From DASUPK01 sp963815665 (GTDB lineage Bacteria; Actinomycetota; Thermoleophilia; Solirubrobacterales; 70-9), in the NCBI GenBank assembly GCA_963815665.1, contig CAWFHN010000013.1, forward strand, positions 248,001-312,000: 64,000 nt of DNA. Direction: 5' to 3'. Of this stretch, positions 36,604 through 47,512 are shown one piece after another. The notes beneath the pieces were generated by a model that saw only the letters and a list, made by a program, of their open reading frames with translations, was not told the DNA's origin and searched no databases. The first letter of the stretch is position 1. Each line of letters opens with the position of its first letter. A program made the position numbers and the translations under genes.

Positions 36604-36752
36604 CTCTCGTTCCTTCGCTAGTGGTTTGCTCGCCGCACAAAAACCCTGCTATCCGACGAAAAATGAGCCCGCACCGGCGGGGAAAGACCCACGACGGTCC
36701 GGGCGAAGCGCGACAGTATAGCGCCGGGCTTTCGGGTGGTCGAGGGGGTCGC

Positions 36753-37625
36753 TCAGGCAGCCAAGGCGGCTTGCAGGGCCTCCGCGACGCGGCCCGGTTC
36801 CTCGATCTGCGGATAGTGGCCGAGATCCTCGAAGCGGGTCAGCGGCGCGGATGGACGCAGCGCCAGCACACCGTCGAGCACGTTCTCCGTCGCCACCGGG
36901 TCGGCCATCCCCCAGGCCAGATACAGGGGCTTTGGCCACTCCTTCAGCGCTCCGTACCAGCGCTCGGCGTGCCGTTCGCGCTCGTCCATATAGGAGATCA
37001 GCCTGTGCCCAAGCCGCCGGCCGCCGTTGTGGGCGATCAGGGACCACTGGTCCTCAGCCTCCTCGTCGGTCAGCGGGTGACCGGCGGAGAAGATCGAGCC
37101 GAACTGCTGGCGGAAGAAGCGTTCGCTGCTGAGCTGGGCGAAGAGGGGGCCAAGGGGGCCACGGAGCAGGCGCTGGCCGATCGTGGGGCTGGCCGCGCCC
37201 TGAATCATCGAGCCGTTGAACAGCAACCCCCCGCGCACCTCCATCTCCAGGTCGCCGTCGATGTCACGGGACATCAACTCGGTCGCGACCGACGTCCCCA
37301 TGTCGTGGCCGACCAGGAAGACCGGCCTTCCATCTCCATGCAACCGCCACAGCGCCTCGGCGATGTCCGCCTGCTCGGTGAGCGTGTAGTCGTGGCCGGC
37401 GGGCTTCTCCGAGAGCCCGAAGCCGAGGCAATCGAAGGCGAGCACGGCGGGATCGCTTTCTCTCTCCAGCAGCAGGCGCCAGTCATACGAGCTCGACGGG
37501 AATCCGTGCAGGAGCAGCAGCACCGGGTCGGTGCCGTCGCGCCCGTAGACGTGGATGTCGTGGCCGCAGAGCTCCGAGGTCCAGCCCTGATCCCGCCATG
37601 CGAGCACGCGTGGGGTCAGACTCAC
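36753..37625 (-). CDS. alpha/beta-hydrolase (haloalkane dehalogenase/epoxide hydrolase type)
   Basis: Hydrolase of 290 residues. The oxyanion motif is LLHGFPSSSYDW, and the nucleophile elbow is GHDMGTS, an aspartate nucleophile as in haloalkane dehalogenases and epoxide hydrolases rather than serine esterases. The cap domain is Trp/Phe-rich (FFRQQFGSIF, ERWYGALKEWPKPLYLAWG). The catalytic base is in LGHYPQIEEP. The GTG at 37625 overlaps the dusB stop (GTGA), so the gene is coupled to dusB. The natural substrate is unknown. Confidence 0.82.
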   Translation of the reverse strand: MSLTPRVLAWRDQGWTSELCGHDIHVYGRDGTDPVLLLLHGFPSSSYDWRLLLERESDPAVLAFDCLGFGLSEKPAGHDYTLTEQADIAEALWRLHGDGRPVFLVGHDMGTSVATELMSRDIDGDLEMEVRGGLLFNGSMIQGAASPTIGQRLLRGPLGPLFAQLSSERFFRQQFGSIFSAGHPLTDEEAEDQWSLIAHNGGRRLGHRLISYMDERERHAERWYGALKEWPKPLYLAWGMADPVATENVLDGVLALRPSAPLTRFEDLGHYPQIEEPGRVAEALQAALAA

Positions 37626-38614
37626 AGAAGCGCCGCCTCCGGCTTCGGCTCGAGCAGTTCGGCGAGCCCCCGCGCGACCTCCAGGTCCTCGCTCTCCTGG
37701 AAGGCGGCAACCGTTCCCTTCTCGGCATCGAGGCGGTCCAGGTACCAGGGATAGAACTTGCGCAGGTAGCGAGCCGCGCGATCGGGGCCGAGGTGCTCCT
37801 CGGCCCGGTCGATGACCCAGAGCAGCTCCGCGATCACCTCCTCGCGCTCCGGCGGCACGATGCGCTCGCCGGTCAGCTCCTCGAAGATCCATGGGTTGCC
37901 GAGCGAGCCGCGGGCGATCATCACCGCATCCGCCCCCGACGCCTCGTAAGCGTTGCGCGCTGCGTCCGCGCCGTCGAGGCCGCCCGAGATGACCACGGGG
38001 ATGTCGATCCGGTCGACGAGCTCGCGCGCCAGCGCATAGTCGGGTTCGCCCTTGTGCTGGGTGGCGGCCGATCGTGGATGGAACCCGATGGCGGCGACGC
38101 CGGCCTGATCCGCAAGCCGCAGAGCCAGGTCGAAGCCCTCACGGCCGCCCCGAGCCAGCCCCGAGCGGACCTTGACGGTCACCGGGAGTCCACCGCCCTC
38201 ACGGGCGGCCGTGGCGATGCGAACCGCCAGATCCGGATCCGCGAGCAGGGCCGCCCCGGCGCCGGTCTTGCACACCTTGCGGACCGGGCAGCCCATGTTG
38301 ATGTCGATCAGGTCCGCCCCCGCCTCGGCGACGATCCCCGCCGCCGAGCGCATCACCTCGGGGTCCTGACCGAAGAGCTGGACCGAGACCGGATGCTCAT
38401 CGGGATGGAGCCGCAGAAGCTCCTCGAGCGTGCGCTCGTTGCAGTAGTGGAGCCCGAAGCTCGAGACCATCTCGGAGACCGCGAGGCCGGCTCCGTGGCG
38501 GCGGGCCTGCAGCCGCACGAACCAGTTCCCGATCCCGGCAAGGGGCGCGAGCAGGACGCGGTTCGCGATCTCGACGTCGCCGATGCGAAACGGGGATGTG
38601 AGCGGCGGCTGCAT
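37622..38614 (-). CDS. dusB: tRNA-dihydrouridine synthase
   Basis: FMN enzyme of about 330 residues that reduces uridine in the tRNA D-loop. The TIM barrel starts RVLLAPLAGIGNWFVR. The catalytic cysteine is in DINMGCPVRKVCKTGAGAAL. FMN-phosphate binding is in PVVISGGLDGADAARNAYEASGADAVMIARGSLGNPWIF. The ATG at 38614 gives MQPPLTSPFRIGD, the usual beginning; GTG 38635 would add seven residues. The position ahead of greA-lysS is conserved. The PLAGIGN motif deviates slightly from the common MAGVTD. Confidence 0.95.
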   Translation of the reverse strand: MQPPLTSPFRIGDVEIANRVLLAPLAGIGNWFVRLQARRHGAGLAVSEMVSSFGLHYCNERTLEELLRLHPDEHPVSVQLFGQDPEVMRSAAGIVAEAGADLIDINMGCPVRKVCKTGAGAALLADPDLAVRIATAAREGGGLPVTVKVRSGLARGGREGFDLALRLADQAGVAAIGFHPRSAATQHKGEPDYALARELVDRIDIPVVISGGLDGADAARNAYEASGADAVMIARGSLGNPWIFEELTGERIVPPEREEVIAELLWVIDRAEEHLGPDRAARYLRKFYPWYLDRLDAEKGTVAAFQESEDLEVARGLAELLEPKPEAALL

Positions 38615-38756
38615 CTCGTAAAGGGTATGTCGCACCGGCTTCAGGCATTTTCGCCGCCACAAACACCGCGGCCGGATCAACGGCCACGAGCGGCCGCCCA
38701 AGATAAGTCGCTTCGGGCTCCGCCCTTCGCTCCAAGTTGGAGCGGCCTGGTGGCCG

Positions 38757-39521
38757 CTAGGCGTTGCGCTCGTAGATCAGTCGCAAGCCGGTCAAGGTGA
38801 GCAGCGGATCGACCTCGTCGATCGTCTCGCAGTGCGGAGCGATCGTCTCAGCGAGGCCACCGGTGGCGATGAAGGTCGCCTTCTCGCCCAGTGCTTCGGA
38901 GAGGCGGCGGTCGATTCCGTCGACGAGGCCGGCGAATCCGTAGGCGAAGCCGGCCTGGATCGCCGCCTGTGTGTGCTTGCCGATCGGGCCCTCGGGGGCG
39001 GAGAGGTCGATCCGAGGAAGCTTTGCCGTGCGGGAGGTGAGCGCTTCCATCGAGATCTCGACACCGGGGCCGATGACGCCGCCGAGGTACTCGCCGGCGC
39101 CGGAGACCACGTCAAAGTTCGTCGAGGTGCCGAAGTCCACCGCGACACAGGCGCCCTTCACCTTCGAATGGGCGGCGACGGCGTTGACGAGCCGGTCGGC
39201 GCCGAGCTCGTGAGGGTTGTCGACCAGGATCGGCATACCGGTCTTCAGGTTGGGGCCGACCAGCAGGAAGGGCTCGCCCATGTGCCGCTCGCTCAGGGTC
39301 TCGTATTCGGGGCCGAGCTGGGGAACAACGGTGGAGACGATCACTCCGTCCAGCGAGTCGAAGCTCAGCCCATCCAGCGCGAGCAGGTGGGAGATGGTCG
39401 CGGCGAGCTCGTCCGCCGTCGCGCTTGGGATGGTGCCCAGACGCCAATCTCGCATCAGCTCCTGCCCATCGAAGGCCCCGATGTGCGTCTGGGTGTTGCC
39501 GACGTCGACCGCTAGCAGCAT
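38757..39521 (-). CDS. coaX: type III pantothenate kinase
   Basis: First enzyme of coenzyme A synthesis, phosphorylating pantothenate (254 residues, the usual length). ASKHA-fold motifs: LLAVDVGNTQTHIGAF (phosphate 1), STVVPQLG, HELGADRLVNAVAAH (pantothenate site) and DFGTSTNFDVV with GGVIGPGVEIS. This form needs a monovalent cation and is not inhibited by CoA. ATG 39521 was chosen over longer frames because the sugar-kinase strand must lie at the N-terminus. In Bacillus coaX lies just after ftsH; here it has moved to between folK and dusB. Confidence 0.95.
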   Translation of the reverse strand: MLLAVDVGNTQTHIGAFDGQELMRDWRLGTIPSATADELAATISHLLALDGLSFDSLDGVIVSTVVPQLGPEYETLSERHMGEPFLLVGPNLKTGMPILVDNPHELGADRLVNAVAAHSKVKGACVAVDFGTSTNFDVVSGAGEYLGGVIGPGVEISMEALTSRTAKLPRIDLSAPEGPIGKHTQAAIQAGFAYGFAGLVDGIDRRLSEALGEKATFIATGGLAETIAPHCETIDEVDPLLTLTGLRLIYERNA

Positions 39522-39572
39522 GGGCGGGATTATCACGGCCCCACCGCCGAGTCCTGAATAGGATGGGCCGCG

Positions 39573-40313
39573 ATGGGGGAAGCAAAGCTCTACGTGATTC
39601 CCGGCTCCCACCCGTCGCGGTGCGCGATGCTGATGCTCGAACGCAAGGGGATCCCGTTCAAGCGCGTGGACCTGATGCCGGTGATCTCAAAGGGCGTCCT
39701 GCGGGCGATGCGGTTCCCGGACAACACCGTCCCGGCGCTGAAGCTGGAGGGCCGCCGGATCCAGGGATCTCGCGAGATCGCGCGGGAGCTGGAGCGGATC
39801 CAGCCCGATCCTCCGCTCTTTCCCGCGGACCCGGATCTCGGGGTGCAGGTCGCGGACGCCGAGCGCTGGGGCGACACCTTCCAGCAGAAGCCGCGGAGGT
39901 TCAGCTGGTGGGCGTTCAAGCGCGATCGCGCGCCGATGGCGAGCTACTCGGAGGGCGCCCGGCTGGGCATCCCCGTTGGGCTCGCCGTCAAGACCGGCGG
40001 GCCGATCGTCTCCCTCTCGGCGCGCTTCAACGAGGCGACGGACGAGAATGTCCGCGCGGACCTAGCCTCGCTGCGCGGCGACCTCGACCGGATCGATCAG
40101 TGGATCGCGGACGGCGTCATGGCCGGCGGTGAGCCGAACGTCGCGGACTTTCAGATCGCCCCCAGCGTGCGGCTGGCGATGACATTCGACGATCTCCGGC
40201 CCTACATAGAGCAGCGCCCCGCCGGCCGGCTGGCGATGGGGCTGATCCCGGACTTCGCGGGACGAACGCCCCCGGTCTTCCCGCCCGAGTGGCTGGAGCC
40301 CCTGAAGGCCTGA
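39573..40313 (+). CDS. glutathione S-transferase-like protein
   Basis: Protein of 246 residues with a thioredoxin-like N-terminal domain (KLYVIPGSHPSRCAMLMLERKGIPFKRVDL, PDNTVPALKLEGRRIQGSREIARELE) and a helical C-terminal domain (GDLDRIDQWIADGVMAGGEPNVADFQIAPSVRLAM). The layout is that of GST-superfamily proteins. The SHPSRC element is where the catalytic Ser or Cys would lie. Actinobacteria of this kind use mycothiol rather than glutathione in most lineages, so the thiol partner is uncertain. It is divergent from coaX by 51 bp and converges on folK. Confidence 0.82.
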   Translation: MGEAKLYVIPGSHPSRCAMLMLERKGIPFKRVDLMPVISKGVLRAMRFPDNTVPALKLEGRRIQGSREIARELERIQPDPPLFPADPDLGVQVADAERWGDTFQQKPRRFSWWAFKRDRAPMASYSEGARLGIPVGLAVKTGGPIVSLSARFNEATDENVRADLASLRGDLDRIDQWIADGVMAGGEPNVADFQIAPSVRLAMTFDDLRPYIEQRPAGRLAMGLIPDFAGRTPPVFPPEWLEPLKA

Positions 40314-40316
40314 TCG

Positions 40317-40820
40317 TCAACCGGGCGGCGCGCCGACGCGGTTGACGCGCTGCCCGGGCCCGAGCGACTCGAGCGCGGCCCGGAGCTCGGTGCCGTCGGG
40401 CAGGCGCAGCCCGGGATCGAGCTCGAGCAGGGGCGCGAGCACGAAGCGCCGGGAGGTGACCTCGGGATGCGGCAGGGTCAGCCGCTCGCTGGCCATCTCG
40501 ACGTCACCGAGGAGCAGCAGGTCGATGTCGATCGGCCGAGGCCCGTGGCGCGCGCCGCCGCGAGCCCGGCCATGCTCCGCCTCGATCGCCTTGCAGAGGT
40601 CGAGCAGCTCCTCAGGCTCCAGCGAAGTCCTCACCCGGATCGCTGCGTTGAGGAAGTCCGGCTGGTCGACGATCTCGCCCACCGGCTCCGTTTCGTAGAG
40701 CGACGAGGTGGCCTCCACGACCACGCCTCGCCCCGAGAGGCCCTCGATCGCCCGGGTCAGGTGGGACTGCCGATCGCCGACGTTGGAGCCGAGGCCCAGG
40801 TAGCCCAGCCGCTCGCTCAG
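40317..40820 (-). CDS. folK: 2-amino-4-hydroxy-6-hydroxymethyldihydropteridine pyrophosphokinase, CTG start
   Basis: Folate enzyme transferring pyrophosphate from ATP to hydroxymethyldihydropterin. The N-terminal YLGLGSNVGDR, ETEPVG..DQPDFLNAA and the signature GPRPIDIDLLLLG plus LPHPE are all present. The first ATG/GTG/TTG in frame (GTG at 40724) would delete the GLGSN strand. The only start near the conserved beginning is CTG at 40820, whose bases overlap the folB stop (CTGA), giving SERLGYLGLGSN and a normal 167 residues. I therefore annotate a CTG start coupled to folB. Confidence 0.93.
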   Translation of the reverse strand: MSERLGYLGLGSNVGDRQSHLTRAIEGLSGRGVVVEATSSLYETEPVGEIVDQPDFLNAAIRVRTSLEPEELLDLCKAIEAEHGRARGGARHGPRPIDIDLLLLGDVEMASERLTLPHPEVTSRRFVLAPLLELDPGLRLPDGTELRAALESLGPGQRVNRVGAPPG

Positions 40821-41239
40821 ACCCCCTCCTCGTCGTCGGACTCGCGGTCGAGCGATCGCTCCAGCGTCACCTCCACCCCCGCCTCCTGCACCTGGTAGGG
40901 CATCGGTGGCTCGGGCTTGGCGGCCCGCACCCGGACCGACTCGCAGTCGAAGCGCTCCATCAGCCGCCCCGCCACCACCTGGCAGAGGCGCTCGAGGGTG
41001 CGGTAGCTCTTCTCGGTCGCCGCCAGCGCGACGATGTCGCAGACCTCCGAGTAGTCGACCGTGTCCTCGATCCGGTCGGTGAGCACGGCATCGCAGTCCG
41101 GGACGTCGAAGGTGAGATCGAAGTCGAGCCGCTGGCCGACGTCCTGCTCCGCGTCGGTGACGCCGTGGTGCGTGTATATGGAGAGGCCGCGGATCTCGAC
41201 CTCGACCGAAGGGTTCACCGAATCATCGTGCGCGTCCAC
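40817..41239 (-). CDS. folB: dihydroneopterin aldolase
   Basis: Folate enzyme of about 140 residues that cleaves dihydroneopterin to the hydroxymethyl pterin used by FolK. Features: VEIRGLSIYTHHGVTDAEQDVGQRLDFDLTFD, DTVDYSEVCDIV, TLERLCQVVAGRLM, and the catalytic lysine in AAKPEPPMPY. The C-terminal tail is acidic. The GTG at 41239 is preferred, with TTG 41248 possible. It is translationally coupled to folK and downstream of folP, interrupted by an inserted plus-strand hydrolase gene. Confidence 0.93.
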   Translation of the reverse strand: MDAHDDSVNPSVEVEIRGLSIYTHHGVTDAEQDVGQRLDFDLTFDVPDCDAVLTDRIEDTVDYSEVCDIVALAATEKSYRTLERLCQVVAGRLMERFDCESVRVRAAKPEPPMPYQVQEAGVEVTLERSLDRESDDEEGV

Positions 41240-41259
41240 CCCCGCCAAACTAGCGGGTC

Positions 41260-42172
41260 ATGAAAGGCTTTCGCAGCTATCGCCTCCAGCGAGCTTGAAC
41301 ACCACTTCGCGGACCTCAAGGGGTGCCGGACGCACTACGTCGCCCGTGGCGAGGGCAAGCCGATCCTCTTCCTGCACGGCTTCCCGCAGTTCTGGTTTCT
41401 CTGGCGGCGCCAGCTCGCGGACCTCGGCAACGACCACGCCGTGTATGCGCCCGACATGCGCGGATACAACCTCTCCTGCCGCCCCGAGGACGTCCAGGCC
41501 TACCGGATGCGGCACCTGCTGGCGGACATCCGCGAGCTGATCGAGGAGCTTGGGCTGGCCCCGGTGACGCTGGTCGGACACGACTGGGGCGGCATCGTCT
41601 CCTGGGCCTTCGCCCTCAAGTACCCGGAGATGCTCGAGCGCCTGGTGATCATCGACGGCCCCCCGCCCTTCACCTGGACCCGCGACCTGCGCGAGAGCCC
41701 CAAGCAGAGGGATGCCGTCAACTACATGCTGGAGTTCTCGAAGCCGTCGCCCGAGCCGGAGGAGATGCTGGCGGCCAACGACTTCTCGCTGATGGACGAC
41801 CTGATGGTCCGCATCGGAGGCCGGGAGGCACAGCTCTCGGACGCCGAGTTGGCCGCCTACCACGAGGCCTGGGGTCAGCCGGGCGTGCTCCGCGGCGGCC
41901 TCAACTACTACCGGGCCGCGCGAATGGGGGAGCAGGTCGCCGCGGGCGGCGTTCCCGAGGAATACGCGAGCAAGATCACGTCGCAGACGGTGAACGTGCC
42001 GACGCTCGTCATCTGGGGTGAGAACGACCCCGCGCTGCTTCCGACCCTCACCAGGGGCCTGAGTCAATGGGTTCCGGAGCTAAGGGTGGAGCTGCTCCCG
42101 GGCGCCGGTCACTGGGTCCCCTACGAGCGCCCGGATCAAGTCAACTCGCTGATCCGGGAGTTCGTTTCGTGA
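41260..42172 (+). pseudogene. alpha/beta-hydrolase (epoxide hydrolase-like) with frame change after the ATG
   Basis: Hydrolase of roughly 300 residues: ELEHHFADLKGCRTHYVARGEGKPILFLHGFPQFWF at the N-terminus, nucleophile elbow VGHDWGGIVSW (Asp nucleophile, as in epoxide hydrolases), WGENDPALLP and the base histidine in GAGHWVPYERP. The protein frame has no ATG, GTG or TTG before the first conserved strand; GTG 41441 would cut off the oxyanion loop. The ATG at 41260 reads the wrong frame. Removing one A from ATGAAAGG makes MKAFAAIASSELEHHF in the right frame. So either a one-base insertion, real or technical, or a rare start is involved. It overlaps the folP end by 32 bp. Confidence 0.78.
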
Positions 42173-42956
42173 TGATCGCCCGTGCGACCGTGAGCGCCTG
42201 GCGCATCGGGCCCGCGTCGTGCACCCTGAGCATCCGGGCTCCGTTCGCGTAGGCGATCACGTTCGAGGCGATCGTGCCGCCCAGCCGCCGGCCCACCTCG
42301 GCTCCGGTCAGCTTCCCGATGAAGCTCTTGCGCGAGCTGCCGAACGCGATCGGCCTCCCCAGATCGCCGAACTCGCCGAGCCGCCGGTGGAGCTCGAGGT
42401 TGTGCTCGACCGTCTTGCCGAATCCGATTCCGGGATCGATCCAGATCCGGTCCTCTTCGATGCCCTCCGAGATCGCGAACTCGATCCGCTCGGCGAGGAA
42501 CGCCTTGACGTCGTCGACCACGTCCTCATAGCTCGGGCTCGCCTGCATCGTCCGCGGGTCGCCGAGCATGTGCATGAGGACGAGCTCACAGCCGCGATCC
42601 GCGCAGAGCCCGGCCAGCTCGGGCTCGGCCCGCAGCGCCGTCACGTCGTTGACCATCCCGGCGCCCGCGTCGAGCGCCGCGTCTGCCACCGTGACCTTCG
42701 ACGTGTCGATCGAGACCACGAGCCGGTCACCTGCAAGCGCTTCGACAACTGGTGTGACCCGCCGAAGCTCCTCGCCGGCACCCACGGCCTCCGCCCCCGG
42801 CCGGGTGGACTCGCCGCCGACGTCGAGGACGTCCGCCCCCTCCTCGGCGAGCTCCCGTCCGTGAGCGATAGCCCGCTCCGGGTCGAGGAACTCGCCCCCG
42901 TCCGAGAACGAGTCCGGCGTCACGTTGACGACCCCCATGATCTTCGCCGGCTCCAC
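42141..42956 (-). CDS. folP: dihydropteroate synthase
   Basis: Enzyme of 271 residues that joins p-aminobenzoate to the pterin, the target of sulfonamides. TIM-barrel motifs: IMGVVNVTPDSFSDGGEF (loop 1), DVLDVGGESTRPGAE (loop 2), VSIDTSKVTVADAALDAGAGMVNDV and ELVLMHMLGDPR. The pterin phosphate site is SSRKSFIGKL. It heads the folP-folB-folK set, as in Bacillus, although a plus-strand hydrolase now separates it from folB. The lipoprotein gene begins 7 bp upstream. Confidence 0.96.
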   Translation of the reverse strand: MEPAKIMGVVNVTPDSFSDGGEFLDPERAIAHGRELAEEGADVLDVGGESTRPGAEAVGAGEELRRVTPVVEALAGDRLVVSIDTSKVTVADAALDAGAGMVNDVTALRAEPELAGLCADRGCELVLMHMLGDPRTMQASPSYEDVVDDVKAFLAERIEFAISEGIEEDRIWIDPGIGFGKTVEHNLELHRRLGEFGDLGRPIAFGSSRKSFIGKLTGAEVGRRLGGTIASNVIAYANGARMLRVHDAGPMRQALTVARAIITKRTPGSAS

Positions 42957-42963
42957 GCCTCTC

Positions 42964-43287
42964 CTATTGCGCCCGAATCAACTGCCCGTCGGGGCTCAGC
43001 TCGACGAAGTGATGCGTCCGCCCATCTCGAAAGCTCTGGCACTGATTGGCGGGCTGGTCGTCGATCGCCTGGCGCGGATCGTGCGCGACGTCGACGGCCC
43101 AGTCGGAGAGCCCGGGCAGCTGCTCGGCGATGCACGGCCCGCTGCTCAGATCCCGCCCCGTCTGCGCGGCGAAGGCGACCTTGGCGGCCGCAACCGCCCT
43201 ATCCCGATCGCTCGATCCGGAACTCGAGCCGGCCCCACACCCGGCAATGAGGGCGCTGCAGAAGAGAGCTATCGCGACCAGGCGCAT
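42964..43287 (-). CDS. small lipoprotein
   Basis: Protein of 107 residues. The N-terminus is a lipoprotein signal peptide with lipobox ALIAGC (Cys at about residue 17), so the mature protein should be lipid-anchored on the outer face of the membrane. A Ser/Gly linker follows, then a compact domain with two further cysteines (SSGPCIAEQ, NQCQSF) and a C-terminal THHFVELSPDGQLIRAQ strand. I do not recognise the domain. Many actinobacterial lipoproteins of this size are of unknown function. It lies just upstream of folP on the same strand. Confidence 0.75.
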   Translation of the reverse strand: MRLVAIALFCSALIAGCGAGSSSGSSDRDRAVAAAKVAFAAQTGRDLSSGPCIAEQLPGLSDWAVDVAHDPRQAIDDQPANQCQSFRDGRTHHFVELSPDGQLIRAQ

Positions 43288-43311
43288 GACCGGAAGTATC
43301 GCCCCCGCTAC

Positions 43312-43401
43312 TCGCGCGGGTGGCGCCGTGGGGGGCCCCCATCCGAGGACAGCGCCGGTGCCCGCAGGATGGGGGGCCCACGGCGTCAGGCCCCGCGCGC
43401 C
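43312..43401 (-). repeat. palindromic repeat, copy 2 (inverted)
   Basis: Reverse complement of 26993-27081 with about one substitution and one extra base in the G run (43312-43401 against 26993-27081). It fills the gap between the lipoprotein gene and the end of ftsH. The same outer (CGCGCGGG/CCCGCGCG) and inner (GCCGTGGG.../...CCCACGGC) arms are kept, so the ability to fold into one long hairpin is preserved along with the sequence. Confidence 0.85.
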
Positions 43402-43424
43402 TAGCGGTCGGTCAATATCCGGAT

Positions 43425-45389
<1,965 letters not shown>

Positions 45390-45464
45390 AGTCGAAGTCC
45401 CTTTGCCCGAGGGGTACGCGCAATATGCGGCCCCGGATCTATTCGCGAGGGTACCAGCGTAGCT

Positions 45465-46010
45465 CTAGCTGCCCTGAGGGTTTTCCCGCAATGCAGCCAC
45501 ATAGGAGAGGTTCCTGAACCGCTCCCCGTGGTCGAGCCCGTACCCGATCGCGAATTGGTTGGGGATCTCGAAGCCGACGTAGCGGACCGGAAGGTCAACT
45601 CGCCGGCGCTCCGGCTTGGTGAGCAAAGCGCACACCTCGACCGACTTCGGCCCGCGGGCCTGGAGGTTGCGCAGCAGGTAGTGAAGGGTGAGACCCGAAT
45701 CGATGATGTCCTCGACGATCAGGACGTCGCGCTCGGCGATCGGTGCGTCCAGGTCCTTGAGGATGCGGACGACGCCGGAGGAGTCCGTGGACGAGCCGTA
45801 ACTCGACACCGCCATGAAGTCGAGCTCGCAGTCGATCGTCATCTGGCGCATCAGGTCGGCCAGAAACGGGACCGCGCCCTTCAGGATCGCGACGAGCAGG
45901 GGCGCCCGGCCCTCGTAGTCGCGGCTCACCTCGGCGCCGAGCTCGGCGACCCGCCGCTGCAGGTCCTCCTCGGTGACGAGCACCTCGCCGATCGCGTCGT
46001 CGGTTCCCAC
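45465..46010 (-). CDS. hpt: hypoxanthine phosphoribosyltransferase
   Basis: Purine-salvage enzyme of 181 residues making IMP or GMP from hypoxanthine or guanine and PRPP. The PRPP-binding motif is DVLIVEDIIDSGLTLHYLL; the flexible loop is FMAVSSYGSSTDSSG; the purine-binding end is PNQFAIGYGLDHGERFRNL. It lies 10 bp after tilS. In Bacillus TilS and HprT interact and control ftsH, the next gene here as well. Confidence 0.96.
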   Translation of the reverse strand: MGTDDAIGEVLVTEEDLQRRVAELGAEVSRDYEGRAPLLVAILKGAVPFLADLMRQMTIDCELDFMAVSSYGSSTDSSGVVRILKDLDAPIAERDVLIVEDIIDSGLTLHYLLRNLQARGPKSVEVCALLTKPERRRVDLPVRYVGFEIPNQFAIGYGLDHGERFRNLSYVAALRENPQGS

Positions 46011-46020
46011 GAGGCGAAGT

Positions 46021-47364
46021 CTATGGACCGGGCTGAGACGCCCTCAGGATCGCGGACTCGCCCGCGCCCGGCCTCGCGGCGAACTCCTCCGAGACCGCGA
46101 CGCCGGCGATCCACGCGACTCGCCCGTCCGCGGTGACCACCGGCAGCGCGTGCCGCAGCGAGCGGGGCACCTTGCGGTCGGTGAAGAGGTCCTGGAGCGA
46201 CTTGGTCCCGCCCAGGCCGAGGGGCCGCATCCTGTCGCCCTCGCGCCACGCGCGAACGACGACCGAGCCACCGAGCGCCGACGGATCGAGAATGGCGAGG
46301 TCCGGCCCTTCGGCCGGCGGGACCCCGGGTGCGAGCTCCGCGCGCACCTCCCAGGAACCGAAGCGGCAGGCGCCGGGCACCGTCAGCGTGGCCTCCGCGG
46401 GTTCCGCGGCCCGGCCTGATGCGAAACGGACATGACCGTGCTCGACGCGGGCCTCCATCCCCCCGCCCAGCTCGATCACGCCGCCCTCGGGCTCGTTGGC
46501 CAGCCTCCAGATCTCCGCCGCTCTCGTCCGGCCGAGTGGGACCGAGCCGCCGGCCGCGCGCTCGGCCAGCCTCCGTAGGACCAGCCGGCGCATCGCTGGG
46601 TCCATCGCCTCGAGGGCGTCTCGACCGATCGCTCCGGCGAGCTCGGCGCCCGATTCGGCCAGCGCGTCGTCAGCGAGCCGCTCCAGCGCCTCGCCCTCCT
46701 CCGCGAGCTCGGCCTGGGTCTCGGCGATCGTCGCCTCAGCCTCTGACCCGATCTCGCGCAGAACCGGGAGCACCTCGTTGCGAATCCGGTTGCGCGCGTA
46801 GACGGGCTCCGCGTTGCTGGGGTCGTCACGGAAGGGAAGCCCCGCCTCGGCCGCCAGCTCTCGTACGTCCGCTCGGCTCAGCGATAGCAGCGGCCGCACG
46901 ACCGCACCCCGCCGCGCGCGCAGCCCGAGGAGCGCCCGGCGGCCGGGCGAGGTGGCGAGCCGGTAGAGCACCGTCTCGGCCAGATCGGTTCTGGTGTGGC
47001 CGGTCGCGATCCAGTCGAGGCCGCGAGCATCCCGCAACCGCTCGGCCGCCGCGTAGCGGGCCTCCCGCGCCTCCGCCTGGACGTTGCCGCCCTCCAGCTC
47101 CGGGAGCTCGATCTCGAGCTCGATCCCGAGCTTCGCGCAGAGCTCCGCGCAGGTCGCATCGTCGAGATCCGCGTCGGGACGAAGCCGGTAATTGAGATGG
47201 AGCGCGGTCACCGCGCCCGCGCCGAGAGCACCCACCAGGCCGGCGGCGGCCGCCGCCGAGTCCGCGCCGCCGGAGACCAGGACCATGCCGTGGGACCCGT
47301 GGGAGACCAGGCCGCTCCCTCGAACGACACGGGCGAGGTCCGAAAGCGCACTTGCAGCGGCCAT
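46021..47364 (-). CDS. tilS: tRNA(Ile)-lysidine synthase
   Basis: Essential enzyme of 447 residues that modifies C34 of tRNA-Ile(CAU) to lysidine with ATP. The PP-loop is MVLVSGGADSAAAAAG; other N-type ATPase motifs are ALHLNYRLRPDADLD and WIATGHTRTDLAETVLYRLATSPG, then RNRIRNEVLPVL. The C-terminal domain has GLGGTKSLQDLFTDRKVPRSLRHALPVV, typical of the family. The ATG at 47364 was chosen because longer frames add non-conserved residues. It is the upstream end of the minus-strand backbone. Confidence 0.95.
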   Translation of the reverse strand: MAAASALSDLARVVRGSGLVSHGSHGMVLVSGGADSAAAAAGLVGALGAGAVTALHLNYRLRPDADLDDATCAELCAKLGIELEIELPELEGGNVQAEAREARYAAAERLRDARGLDWIATGHTRTDLAETVLYRLATSPGRRALLGLRARRGAVVRPLLSLSRADVRELAAEAGLPFRDDPSNAEPVYARNRIRNEVLPVLREIGSEAEATIAETQAELAEEGEALERLADDALAESGAELAGAIGRDALEAMDPAMRRLVLRRLAERAAGGSVPLGRTRAAEIWRLANEPEGGVIELGGGMEARVEHGHVRFASGRAAEPAEATLTVPGACRFGSWEVRAELAPGVPPAEGPDLAILDPSALGGSVVVRAWREGDRMRPLGLGGTKSLQDLFTDRKVPRSLRHALPVVTADGRVAWIAGVAVSEEFAARPGAGESAILRASQPGP

Positions 47365-47512
47365 GGCGCCGATTGTAGGAACGGCGGGCTCGCCGTCGAC
47401 GGGCTTTTCGCATCGTCGAAACGTCCAATCGCCGCGAAGTGGGCTAAAGGACGCGCGTTTGATTCTCCGAGGCCCCCATTCAGACGACCGCTGAGCACTC
47501 GATGCAGAACAT

